Source: Oscillospiraceae bacterium (GTDB taxonomy: Bacteria > Bacillota > Clostridia > Oscillospirales > Acutalibacteraceae). From it: a stretch of DNA of 18,884 bases. The notes below the pieces were generated by a model. That model was not told where the DNA came from. It was given only the letters and a program-made list of their open reading frames with translations, and searched no databases. A program made the translations under genes and the position numbers. The stretch is from NCBI GenBank assembly GCA_031270785.1, contig JAISWM010000087.1, positions 1-18,884 on the forward strand, read 5' to 3'. Below, piece by piece: positions 8,055 through 15,180 of this stretch; position 1 is the stretch's first letter, and each line of letters begins with the position of its first letter.

Positions 8055-8399
8055 TTAATTTACCTTTTCTTTAACCTTTGCAGCTTTACCTACTCTATCG
8101 CGCAAGTAATAAAGTTTGCTCCTGCGCACTTTACCTTTTCTAATCACTTTGACATCCTTTACGTTCGGGGAGTGCAAAGGAAAAACTCTTTCCACACCCA
8201 CGCCGTAAGAACTTCTTCTAACAGTGAAGGTAGAGCTTATGCCGCTTCCTTTCATTGCAATTACAGTGCCTTCAAAAATCTGAATACGTTCACGGTTTCC
8301 TTCTTTAATGTTAACGTCTACTTTTACGGTGTCACCAATATTAAAAACCGGAACTTCTTTTTTTGCGGATGCATCAGAAATAAGTTCTAAAACTTTCAT
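8055..8399 (-). CDS. rplS: 50S ribosomal protein L19
   Basis: A large-subunit ribosomal protein at the 30S-50S interface. The 114-residue product matches the family's usual length and shows PVFNIGDTVKVDVNIKEGNRERIQIFEG, the RRSSYGVGVERVFPLHSP segment and the C-terminal KVRRSKLYYLRDRVGKAAKVKEK. The open frame runs upstream to 8477, but that extension is low-complexity, overlaps a repeat and has no ribosome binding site. The ATG at 8399 has GGAGG 8 nt upstream and matches the family N-terminus MKVLELI. The usual upstream partners (rpsP, rimM, trmD) are missing here, and their place is taken by repeats and peptide genes. Downstream on the same strand are two lepB copies. Confidence 0.97.
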   Translation of the reverse strand: MKVLELISDASAKKEVPVFNIGDTVKVDVNIKEGNRERIQIFEGTVIAMKGSGISSTFTVRRSSYGVGVERVFPLHSPNVKDVKVIRKGKVRRSKLYYLRDRVGKAAKVKEKVN

Positions 8400-8471
8400 C
8401 AAAAATCCTCCCAAACCACTCTGAGTATTCGCACCGCTGCATATGCAGCAGAGGGACATCAGGGTATTTTC

Positions 8472-8552
8472 GGTCATGTCTCAAAACAATCGGAACTTTT
8501 TCTTTCCCCCCGCCGTCGGCCGGGGGAAAAGATATTATCAGCTGATTTGAGC
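8472..8552 (+). repeat. Family A palindromic repeat upstream of rplS
   Basis: GGTCATGTCTCAAAACAATCGG, core CCCCCCGCCGTCGGCCGGGGG, then GATATTATCAGCTGATTTGA. On the transcript it would lie in or just before the rplS leader. Confidence 0.8.
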
Positions 8553-8599
8553 CATAACCGTATTTTTACCATAAAAATCGGCAAATTCTTCACGCTAAT

Positions 8600-8703
8600 G
8601 TAGTAAAAAATCATTTGAAAGCGTACTGCCACTTACATTTTTTCTTTCCGCCAATGGCGGAGAAAAAATAAAAGCATTACTGTTTGAAAAAGCTTTTACT
8701 ACA
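8600..8703. repeat. Family B palindromic repeat, full copy
   Basis: TAGTAAAAAATCATTTGAAAG at one end and CTGTTTGAAAAAGCTTTTACTA at the other, around a TCTTTCCGCC AATGGCGGAGA hairpin. Confidence 0.8.
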
Positions 8704-8781
8704 ACAGTAAATAATTGTACCATGTATAAAAATTTATTTCAATAAAAATTTTTATTTTTTAGCTGATACATTTGAAAAAAG

Positions 8782-8898
8782 TATAGCTGTTACGATTTAA
8801 AAAAGTCCTCAAAAGTAAATTTAACCGTGTACTTTCTCCCAGCCGTCGGCTGGGAGAAAGTCATAAAAATCAGACGCTTTTCAAGCGGAACAGCTATA
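8782..8898. repeat. Family C palindromic repeat, full copy
   Basis: TATAGCTGTTACGATTTAAA to TTCAAGCGGAACAGCTATA, with a perfect hairpin ACTTTCTCCCAGCC/GGCTGGGAGAAAGT. It is nearly identical over 117 bp to the copy at 15948-16064, including the non-palindromic flanks. Confidence 0.9.
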
Positions 8899-8901
8899 AA
8901 T

Positions 8902-9016
8902 AGACCTTTTCGTAAACTTTACAGATTGCAATCAAAATCGGGTCGTGTCTCAAAAGAGTTGAAATCTCTTCTTTCGCCCCCGCAAAATCGGTGGGGGGGA
9001 AAAGATATTACCAACT
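8902..9016. repeat. Chimera of a family D end and a family A repeat
   Basis: A family D left end (8902-8940, AGACCTTTTCGTAAACTTTAC...AATCAAAATCG) is fused to a family A copy (8941-9016, GGTCGTGTCTCAAAAGAGTT...). The family A right arm is cut short and replaced by a family C-like arm, TATAGCCGTTACGCTTTAAA. Confidence 0.7.
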
Positions 9017-9066
9017 ATAGCCGTTACGCTTTAAAAAAGTCCCAATTTCAGAAGTCTTTTTTCCCG

Positions 9067-9372
9067 CTAAGCCCGCGGGGGAAAGCTTGCCGACAACTTA
9101 AAGATGACCTGATTTCTGGAATGGCACTGCCGGCAGCACCACACGTTTTTAAAAGGACCTTCTTCACATTTCGCCCCTGTAAAAGGATCTTTTTCCCATT
9201 TTAGGTTTGTTACCTCTTCCTTAAACCCGCATGCAGGGCAAGTATAAACTGTATCGTTATGCCCTACCTGATTGTATTTTATACTAAAACCCCTTCCCCC
9301 GGTTACTAATTCAGTATCTTCATCATCTAATTTTTGAATACCGTTTGTTAAATTATTTTTTTTGTAAGACAT
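9067..9372 (-). CDS. Double-glycine-leader zinc-ribbon peptide (paralogue 1)
   Basis: A 101-residue small protein. Residues 1-26 look like a double-glycine leader of the bacteriocin export type (KLDDEDTELVTGG), which a peptidase-containing ABC transporter would cleave after Gly26. The mature part opens with a GHND segment and carries CPACGF (Cys45, Cys48), Cys69 and CCRQCH (Cys79, Cys80, Cys83), which fits a four-cysteine zinc ribbon. The ATG at 9372 follows AAAGGGGG closely. The leader is almost identical to that of the gene at 9855-10148, so the two are duplicates. The last eight residues (SASFPPRA) are read from GC-rich repeat sequence, so this C-terminus has been replaced by repeat DNA. 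No transporter, immunity or modification gene is visible. The product may be a secreted peptide, a RiPP precursor or a small metal-binding protein; export is inference. Confidence 0.75.
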   Translation of the reverse strand: MSYKKNNLTNGIQKLDDEDTELVTGGRGFSIKYNQVGHNDTVYTCPACGFKEEVTNLKWEKDPFTGAKCEEGPFKNVWCCRQCHSRNQVIFKLSASFPPRA

Positions 9373-9451
9373 ATTAAAATTCCCCCTTTTAGTTAATATA
9401 GTAAAAATCTTTTTTGCAAAATTTTTTGAAAAAATTAAAGGTCAAGGATTT

Positions 9452-9810
9452 GGTCGTGTCTCAAAAGAGTTGAAATTTCTTCTTTCGCCCCCGCCGTAGG
9501 CGGGGGGAAAGATATTATCAATTAATTTGGACCACCACCCATTTTTCGATAGCTTGCGCTCTGTGAGGTTTACGGACTGGTCTAATTTGTTCGTGCGGTT
9601 TCTCGGTCGTGTCTCAAAAGAGTTGAAATCTCTTCTTTCGCCCCGCCGTAGGCGGGGTGAAAGATATTATCAATTAATTTGGACCACCACCCATTTTTCG
9701 ATAGTTTGCGCTCTGTGAGGTTTACGGACTGGTCTAATTTGTTCGTGCGGTTTCTCGGTCGTGTCTCAAAATAGTTGAAACTTCCCTTTTTCCCCGCTCT
9801 CAGCGGGGGA
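9452..9810 (+). repeat. Tandem repeat of a family A plus family D fragment, about 153-bp period
   Basis: Units start at 9452, 9605 and (truncated) 9757. Each full unit is a complete family A palindrome, then CCACC, then the right end of family D (CATTTTTCGAT...TACGGACTGGTCT), then a linker AATTTGTTCGTGCGGTTTCTC. The two full units differ at few positions, including compensating core changes (GCCCCCGCC...GGCGGGGG versus GCCCCGCC...GGCGGGGT). The third unit switches at its core to a different right arm. Confidence 0.9.
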
Positions 9811-9854
9811 AGTTATGAGAAATTAGACACTTTTTGCAAAATTTTTTGAAAAAA

Positions 9855-10148
9855 TTAAGGGTTTTTAATGTCGTCGTAGATAGACACAGTTACAGGCGGC
9901 GCTGCACCCATAAAGATGATCAGGCTTTTGGTATGGCACTGCGGGCACATCCACTCGCTTTTGCAAGTACCGTCTCCCCGTGTTTGATTTGCGTCTTCCT
10001 TAAATCCGCATTTAGGGCAAGTACAATCAGCTATATCGTTATGCCCTCCCAGATTGTATACCATATTAATTCCACCGGTTACTGATTCAATATCTTCATC
10101 ATCTAATTTTTGAATACCGTTTGTTAAATTATTTTTTTTGTAAGGCAT
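9855..10148 (-). CDS. Double-glycine-leader zinc-ribbon peptide (paralogue 2)
   Basis: A 97-residue paralogue of the product of 9067-9372. The first 26 residues (KKNNLTNGIQKLDDEDIESVTGG near the end) differ from the paralogue's at only a few positions, while the mature region has diverged. It keeps GHND, CPKCGF (Cys44, Cys47) and CPQCH (Cys68, Cys71), plus unpaired Cys42 and Cys62. A hydrophobic SLIIFMGAAPPVTV tail follows. The ATG at 10148 has the same AAAGGGGGAATTTTAAT leader as the other copy, showing that the upstream region was duplicated too. A conserved leader with a faster-changing core is the usual pattern for exported peptides, so processing by a double-glycine peptidase is plausible. 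No processing machinery is present within the window. The function is unknown. Confidence 0.77.
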   Translation of the reverse strand: MPYKKNNLTNGIQKLDDEDIESVTGGINMVYNLGGHNDIADCTCPKCGFKEDANQTRGDGTCKSEWMCPQCHTKSLIIFMGAAPPVTVSIYDDIKNP

Positions 10149-10224
10149 ATTAAAATTCCCCCTTTCAGTTAATACCCTTGAAAAATGTCTGATTTTCTAT
10201 AATTCTCTCTGTGCTGACGGTAGG

Positions 10225-10328
10225 TATAGCAAAAATCTTTTAAAACAATGACATTTTTGTTTTTCCCCCGCCAAAGGCGGGGAAAAAAATCGTAAATAAT
10301 ACCACGTTTCTAAATGGTTTTTGCTATA
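10225..10328. repeat. Family B palindromic repeat, full copy
   Basis: TATAGCAAAAATCTTTTAAAAC to CACGTTTCTAAATGGTTTTTGCTATA, around TTTTCCCCCGCC AAAGGCGGGGAAAA. It lies upstream of the second zinc-ribbon peptide gene. Confidence 0.85.
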
Positions 10329-10657
10329 GAAAGTACACAAACAAGTTCGCCATTTTCAAGAGCAACTCCCATACAAAATATGATCGAATAAATTATAGCA
10401 ACATGTATATAATTTGTCAAATAAAATTGCAAAAAATATAGAGGTTACATAAATGATCGTGATTTAAAAAGTGTAATTTTTTGTAATGAAGTTGTAACCT
10501 TTAATTTCGTCATATTTGCCAAACAAATTTATCGAATTTCAGCAAAATTAAATTTTTAACCCCTGATAGCGGCAAAATGTTTAATTAATTGATAATATTT
10601 GTTACAATAAATTAACTATTATTCGTTATTATACACAAAATATATTATTTATTCAGT
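10329..10657. other. AT-rich geneless stretch
   Basis: No open frame with a ribosome binding site is seen on either strand. Two features stand out: an exact 8-bp inverted pair AGGTTACA (10442-10449)/TGTAACCT (10493-10500) around a 43-nt AT-rich loop, and a lone family A arm (TTAATTAATTGATAATATTTG near 10580). It could be decayed coding DNA, but no family could be recognised. Confidence 0.4.
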
Positions 10658-10686
10658 TTGACGTTTCACAAATCGTTTAATACAAT
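10658..10686 (+). promoter_or_regulatory. Strong sigma-A-like promoter with no gene directly behind it
   Basis: TTGACG (10658-10663), a 17-nt spacer, and TACAAT (10681-10686). The predicted start is near 10693, about 450 bp before the next plus-strand ATG (11146). The spacing and hexamers are as good as for the promoter at 12570-12598. Confidence 0.6.
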
Positions 10687-10692
10687 CCATCT

Positions 10693-10745
10693 GGTGGTGT
10701 ATATATCGCTATACTCAATATATAGCAATATTAACTATAAACCAC
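10693..10745 (+). ncRNA. Possible structured leader or small RNA
   Basis: Starting at the predicted transcription start, GTGGT (10694-10698) can pair with ACCAC (10741-10745). Inside this, GCTATA (10708-10713) pairs with TATAGC (10721-10726). A CCCCGGGG palindrome follows at about 10770. It matches no RNA family I recognise. The outer stem is only 5 bp, so this is tentative. Confidence 0.25.
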
Positions 10746-10791
10746 GTAAATATGCGTATCATAATCAAGCCCCGGGGTCTTAAAGTTTTTG

Positions 10792-10856
10792 GGTCATGTC
10801 TCAAAATAGTTGAAATTCCTTCTTTCACCTCTGCGTTCTGGCGGAGGGAAGATATT
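10792..10856 (+). repeat. Family A repeat, left part, split by a family D insertion
   Basis: GGTCATGTCTCAAAATAGTT, core CACCTCTGCG...GGCGGAGG, then GATATT, where the family D element begins. The missing right arm (ATTATCAATTAATTTGAAC) resumes at 11000 directly after the element. Confidence 0.85.
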
Positions 10857-10999
10857 AGACCTGTCCGTAAATTTTACAGATTGCAATCAAAATCGACGAC
10901 GGCGTATGAAGATACTCCAAGGAGATTTTGATGCAAAGCCATTTTTTAAGTGATGCATTTTTCGACAGTCTGCGCTCTGTGAAGTTTACGGACAGGTCT
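10857..10999 (+). mobile_element. Family D MITE-like element, full copy inserted in a family A repeat
   Basis: A 143-bp element with AGACCTGTCCGTAAA at the left and TTTACGGACAGGTCT at the right. It splits family A so that GATATT lies on one side and ATTATCAA on the other. Removing the element with one ATT restores the family A consensus GATATTATCAA, so ATT is a 3-bp target duplication. The element has no coding capacity. Confidence 0.85.
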
Positions 11000-11145
11000 A
11001 TTATCAATTAATTTGAACCGCTACCGCTGTTTCACTTGAGAAAAGCATATTCAGTTGCGCACTCTTTCCCGGCGAGTCTGCGGAAGAAAGGGTTACAAGA
11101 GTATACTTTTTAAATAAAACACTATATGAAAAGAGGCTGTATAAC

Positions 11146-12435
11146 ATGAGGTTACTTTCAGAAGAAAAGATAAAAAACGCACTAAAAGGGTCAATCAATA
11201 TAAAAAGAATAACCGCTATTACGGTAATGGGTTTAATATGTTTGGCATCTGTATTTTCTGTTTTCGCTCTTAGCAGAAAAGTTACGGTCGTAGACGGCGA
11301 CAATGTATTTTCTTTAATAACTATGAGCAATAACGTCAAAAAAATATTAGAGCAGGCCGGAATAGAACTTGATGAAAACGACACCATAACCAGTATTGAA
11401 GAAAACGATTTATCACTGGAGTTAATAATAAACAGGGCCTTTGACGTTCAAATAAAAGTTGACGGTGAGGAGGATATAGTTTTAAAGCTTACTCGTGAAA
11501 ACACAGTATATGACGCTATTATTGCCGCGGGAGTAAATATTGAAGAAAATTATTTTATTTCTCCTGACGTAAACACTTTATTAGACCCGGGCATGAAAAT
11601 TTCAGTAGAAAAAAGGTGTAAAATAGTAATTACTGCGGACGGCAGGACCGAAGAATATTTTGTGCCTGAAGATTCTACTGTTTTACACGCGATAATATTT
11701 ACTGATATACCTTTATATTCTGAAGATGTTGTAAGTGCTGATCTTAATGAAAAAGTATCAAACGGAATGTCTTTTTCCATTGAAAGAATAGGATATAAAA
11801 ATTCGATTGTAACTGAGGTTATACCTTTTGAAAGAATTACCAAAAAAACCAATTTATTAGACGAGGGAACCACAAAGGTAGCAGTAAAAGGAAAAAACGG
11901 GAAAAAAGAAATCTTTACTAAAGAAACCGTTATAGACGGCAAAGTTATAATTAGTGAAAAGATAAAAACGAGGGTAATTGCACAGCCGGTAAATGAGGTT
12001 ATACTGGTTGGCATTGGAAAAAGCGGCCGAACCATGCAAATTATCAGTGCGGCAAGTGATATTGAAAGTAAAGCAAGCGGTAATTTAGCGGATAATGACA
12101 ACGGCGTTTTGACTGACAGCAAAGGAAGAACTATAGAATATAAATCGAAACTTACAGGAAAAGGCACGGCATATACAGCGGAAGAAAACGCTAAAACATC
12201 CACGGGAAAAATAGCTAAACGGGGAATAGTAGCCGTGGATCCAAAAATTATACCTTACGGCACAAAACTTTATATAAAATCAGCGGATGGGAAATTTATT
12301 TACGGGTATGCCGAAGCAGGGGATACAGGCGGGGCACTAAGAAGCAGAAGAGTGATAGTGGATCTTTATATGAACACGGAGAATGAATGTTTTAATTTTG
12401 GGCGAAGAGAAGTTATAGTATATATACTGAAATAG
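11146..12435 (+). CDS. YabE-like cell-wall protein with DUF348, G5 and 3D domains
   Basis: A surface protein of the YabE/resuscitation-promoting-factor-like group, thought to act on or bind peptidoglycan. The 429 residues comprise a cytoplasmic tail, one membrane or signal segment (about 22-42), and three DUF348-type modules (about 45-90, 100-150 and 158-200). A G5 module follows (about 205-290), then a C-terminal 3D domain (about 335-429). The three aspartates that name the 3D domain are seen in VAVDPKIIPYG, GDTGG and RVIVDLYM. The start ATG at 11146 has AAGAGG 9 nt upstream. The gene stands alone on the plus strand behind a long leader filled with mobile repeats. A promoter at 10658 could serve it, but a closer TATACT at 11102 lacks a clear -35. 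The catalytic activity of 3D domains (lytic-transglycosylase-like barrel) is family knowledge and not shown here. Confidence 0.9.
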   Translation: MRLLSEEKIKNALKGSINIKRITAITVMGLICLASVFSVFALSRKVTVVDGDNVFSLITMSNNVKKILEQAGIELDENDTITSIEENDLSLELIINRAFDVQIKVDGEEDIVLKLTRENTVYDAIIAAGVNIEENYFISPDVNTLLDPGMKISVEKRCKIVITADGRTEEYFVPEDSTVLHAIIFTDIPLYSEDVVSADLNEKVSNGMSFSIERIGYKNSIVTEVIPFERITKKTNLLDEGTTKVAVKGKNGKKEIFTKETVIDGKVIISEKIKTRVIAQPVNEVILVGIGKSGRTMQIISAASDIESKASGNLADNDNGVLTDSKGRTIEYKSKLTGKGTAYTAEENAKTSTGKIAKRGIVAVDPKIIPYGTKLYIKSADGKFIYGYAEAGDTGGALRSRRVIVDLYMNTENECFNFGRREVIVYILK

Positions 12436-12469
12436 ATAAATTTGCGCAGAAACTGTGCCTAAAATTTAT

Positions 12470-12555
12470 GGATATTATCCCCCCGCCGCTTGTGGCAGGG
12501 GGGGGAAAATTGTAAAAATTAGACATTTTGCAAGAGCATTAACTATATGCATAAT
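12470..12555 (+). repeat. Chimeric hairpin repeat (family A/C halves) after the 3D-domain gene
   Basis: GATATTATCCCCCCGCC...GGCAGGGGGGGG is a core with a family A-like left flank. The right flank AAAATTAGACATTTTGCAAGAGC ... CTATA is family C. It is the only hairpin between the 3D-domain stop and the next promoter, and may slow or stop read-through even without a T-run. Confidence 0.6.
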
Positions 12556-12569
12556 CTTTTACTAAAACA

Positions 12570-12598
12570 TTGACTTGCCCCTTGATTTTTTATACAAT
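12570..12598 (+). promoter_or_regulatory. Sigma-A-like promoter of the Nif11-like peptide gene
   Basis: TTGACT (12570-12575), a 17-nt spacer and TACAAT (12593-12598). This predicts a start near 12605 and a 5' leader of about 29 nt to the ATG at 12634. Confidence 0.75.
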
Positions 12599-12633
12599 AA
12601 ATCTACAGCGCAAAACGAAAGGGTGAAAACAAG

Positions 12634-13056
12634 ATGAATGACAAAATAAAAGAAAAGCTAAAAAATAAAGATTTTTTAAAAAAGATAATAGGTTTGGAAA
12701 CAAAAGAAGAAGCTGAGGAAGCTTTTTCTGAGGAAGGCTTAGAAATATCCGAAAAAGAAGTGGAGGAAATAGGCGAGTATATAAACGCTTGCATAGATAA
12801 GCTCAGCAAAATGCCGAAAGATGATTTAGAGAAGATATCAGGAGGCGGTATAACAGAGGATACATTTAATGTTGCGACTGACTTTTTACACAACAAGTGG
12901 GGGTTGAATTACGGTACGGCCACAGATGTAGTAATGGCAGGTGTGCTCGCCGTAACGGCTGGGGTAGCAGTTGGCACATGGGAAGGTGGAAAATTGGTTT
13001 TAAAAAAAGCGAACACGTGGTGGAAAAACCGCAAAGGTGCGGGTGGTAAATCATAA
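12634..13056 (+). CDS. Nif11-like double-glycine-leader peptide, putative bacteriocin precursor
   Basis: A 140-residue precursor-like protein. Residues 1-71 resemble a Nif11-type leader: a charged helical region with FLKKIIG, EEAFSEEGLEIS, and a terminal LSKMPKDDLEKISGGG, where a double-glycine peptidase would cut near residues 70-71. The remaining roughly 69 residues are unlike the leader. They include a Trp-containing WGLNYGTATD segment, then a hydrophobic Gly/Ala/Val stretch (VVMAGVLAVTAGVAVGTW) with small-residue spacing that suits a membrane helix, then a basic Trp-rich tail (KKANTWWKNRKGAGGKS). A cationic tail after an amphipathic or membrane-active helix suits a pore-forming bacteriocin. 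The ATG at 12634 has AAAGGGTG 8 nt upstream and its own promoter. No transporter, immunity or modification gene adjoins it, so secretion would rely on genes elsewhere. Bacteriocin activity is inference. Confidence 0.75.
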   Translation: MNDKIKEKLKNKDFLKKIIGLETKEEAEEAFSEEGLEISEKEVEEIGEYINACIDKLSKMPKDDLEKISGGGITEDTFNVATDFLHNKWGLNYGTATDVVMAGVLAVTAGVAVGTWEGGKLVLKKANTWWKNRKGAGGKS

Positions 13057-13074
13057 GTTTTTAAATATATTTCA

Positions 13075-13179
13075 TGGTAAAAGAAAACTTTTGTAAACAG
13101 TGGTGTTATTTGTTGTTTTCGCTTTTCCGGTGACTGGCGGAAAACAAAAATGCCGCTGTTTTAAAAGGTTTTTACTATA
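13075..13179. repeat. Family B palindromic repeat, full copy
   Basis: TGGTAAAAGAAAACTTTTGTA to CCGCTGTTTTAAAAGGTTTTTACTATA, with a CGCTTTTCCGG...CTGGCGGAAAA hairpin. It sits in the convergent gap between the Nif11-like gene and rpoZ. Confidence 0.7.
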
Positions 13180-13269
13180 GCAAAAATCATTTAAAAATGT
13201 GGTATTATCTATGTTTCCCCCGCCTTCGGCGGGGGAAAAAAGAAGTTTCAGCTATTTTTAGATATGGCC
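13175..13269. repeat. Chimera: family B left half joined to family A half at a GC core
   Basis: TATAGCAAAAATCATTTAAAA (family B) runs into TTTCCCCCGCC TTCGGCGGGGGAAA, then AAGAAGTTTCAGCTATTTTTAGATATGGCC (family A arm, minus sense). It abuts the rpoZ stop. Confidence 0.75.
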
Positions 13270-13270
13270 T

Positions 13271-13483
13271 TCAATGTTTGCCGTCCTCCGCCAAATTTTC
13301 TATTATATCAAATTTACCGTTCTCAAATTCTTTTATAGCCATATTAACAGGTTTTTCGTCTGCGGTATTGCCGTGAAGATTAATATCGTCAGTTATTTCC
13401 CTTGCACGTTTTGCGACGGCTATAACCAAAGCATACCGGCTGGATTTTGCATCCAGCATATCTTTTACGCATAATTTTTTCAA
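13271..13483 (-). CDS. rpoZ: RNA polymerase omega subunit
   Basis: A small subunit that stabilises the beta-prime subunit of RNA polymerase. The product matches omega: KDMLDAKSSRYALVIAVAKRAREI, then KPVNMAIKEFENGKFDI. The open frame reaches an ATG at 13498 inside gmk, but GAGGTG (13496-13491) is 7 nt before the TTG at 13483, giving a 70-residue protein that starts KKLCVKDMLD. That places the start one base after the gmk stop (13487-13485), implying tight coupling; the 75-residue ATG form is possible but has no ribosome binding site. The gmk-rpoZ order is conserved in Bacillota. The usual next genes (coaBC, priA) are absent; a hairpin repeat follows at once. Confidence 0.93.
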   Translation of the reverse strand: MKKLCVKDMLDAKSSRYALVIAVAKRAREITDDINLHGNTADEKPVNMAIKEFENGKFDIIENLAEDGKH

Positions 13484-13484
13484 T

Positions 13485-14105
13485 TTAAAACACCTCATTT
13501 GTTATACATTTAACTCTTGAAGATTTCATTCTTTCGGAATTTATTATACTTAAAATGTTTGAAACGCATTTTTCTAAATCGTCATTTACGACAATATAAT
13601 CATATTTATGAGCAAACTTTAACTCTTTTTCAGCGGTTTTTAATCTATCTTCCATATTATTTACGTTGCTGATTCCCCTATTTAAAATCCTTTGTTTTAA
13701 AACGTCTATTGACGGAGGAACCACGAATATACTCACGGATTCGGGGCACCTTTTTTTAACCTGACACCCGCCATCTATTTCTATTTCTAAAATAACGTCT
13801 TCTTCTTTATCCAGTAACCCGTCTATTGCACTAAGTGGCGTACCATAATAATTTCCGCAGTACTTAACATATTCAAGAAAATTGCCATCCTTAGCCATAT
13901 TCAAAAATGTCTTTTCATCCATAAAATGGTAGTCTTTACCATTTGTTTCCCCTTCTCGGGGGTGCCGAGTCGTCGCTGATACGGACAAGTTTAAAGCTTG
14001 ATCTTTACTTACAATCTTTTTAAGAATTGTATCTTTACCGGTACCCGATGGGCCTGACAAAACTATTAACATCCCTTTTTTCGTATATGTTTTTTCCGGC
14101 ATCAT
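13485..14105 (-). CDS. gmk: Guanylate kinase
   Basis: Transfers phosphate from ATP to GMP to make GDP, an essential step in guanine nucleotide supply; cytoplasmic. The 206-residue protein shows the P-loop GPSGTGKDT, the GMP-binding region SVSATTRHPREGETNGKDYHFMDEKTF, the YCGNYYGTP segment, EIEIDGGCQVKKRCP and the lid-like R..NRGISN..DRL. Length and layout are normal. GGAGAATAT precedes two adjacent in-frame ATGs (14105 and 14102), and the first is used here. It is followed directly by rpoZ, and the two are likely one transcript. No promoter was identified in the 60 bp upstream. Confidence 0.96.
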   Translation of the reverse strand: MMPEKTYTKKGMLIVLSGPSGTGKDTILKKIVSKDQALNLSVSATTRHPREGETNGKDYHFMDEKTFLNMAKDGNFLEYVKYCGNYYGTPLSAIDGLLDKEEDVILEIEIDGGCQVKKRCPESVSIFVVPPSIDVLKQRILNRGISNVNNMEDRLKTAEKELKFAHKYDYIVVNDDLEKCVSNILSIINSERMKSSRVKCITNEVF

Positions 14106-14208
14106 ATATTCTCCTTATTCATGGGAATAACCTCTATTGATAATTTTATCCAAAATAGTTTTTAAATTCAAGGATAACCACGGTAATTTAATTTCTTCTT
14201 CAAAATTT

Positions 14209-14311
14209 GGTCATATCTCAAAATAATTGAAACTTTTTCTTTTTTCCTCCTCCGAAGGCGAGGGAAAAAAGAGTTATGAAAATCAGATGTTTTTCGAAAG
14301 AAATAGCTATA
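14209..14311 (+). repeat. Chimeric repeat: family A left half joined to family C right half
   Basis: GGTCATATCTCAAAATAATTG (family A) leads into a CCTCCTCCGAAGGCGAGGG core, followed by AAAATCAGATGTTTTTCGAAAG...AGCTATA (family C). It is a clean example of arms exchanged at the core. Confidence 0.75.
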
Positions 14312-14354
14312 TAATAACTTTAACATAAATAAAATTTTAAATATATTATTTTTG

Positions 14355-15110
<756 letters not shown>

Positions 15111-15180
15111 AAAGTCCTCCATCTAAAGAATATGAAATTACCACTACGACATAAATAAAGTTTTGAATAGACTATTTTTG

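Noticed and set aside
8827..9204. Plus-strand 125-codon open frame
   Set aside because: It runs through family C, D and A repeats and then antisense to the zinc-ribbon peptide gene.
10442..10500. Operator or small RNA at the AGGTTACA/TGTAACCT inverted pair
   Set aside because: Only 8 bp with a 43-nt AT-rich loop and no adjacent gene; chance is a reasonable explanation.
11000..11145. Riboswitch upstream of the 3D-domain cell-wall gene
   Set aside because: Such genes often have c-di-AMP riboswitches in Bacillota, but I could not find the conserved core here and repeats fill the leader.
11550..12203. Long minus-strand open frame (217 codons)
   Set aside because: It is antisense to the well-supported 3D-domain protein and shows no motif or ribosome binding site.
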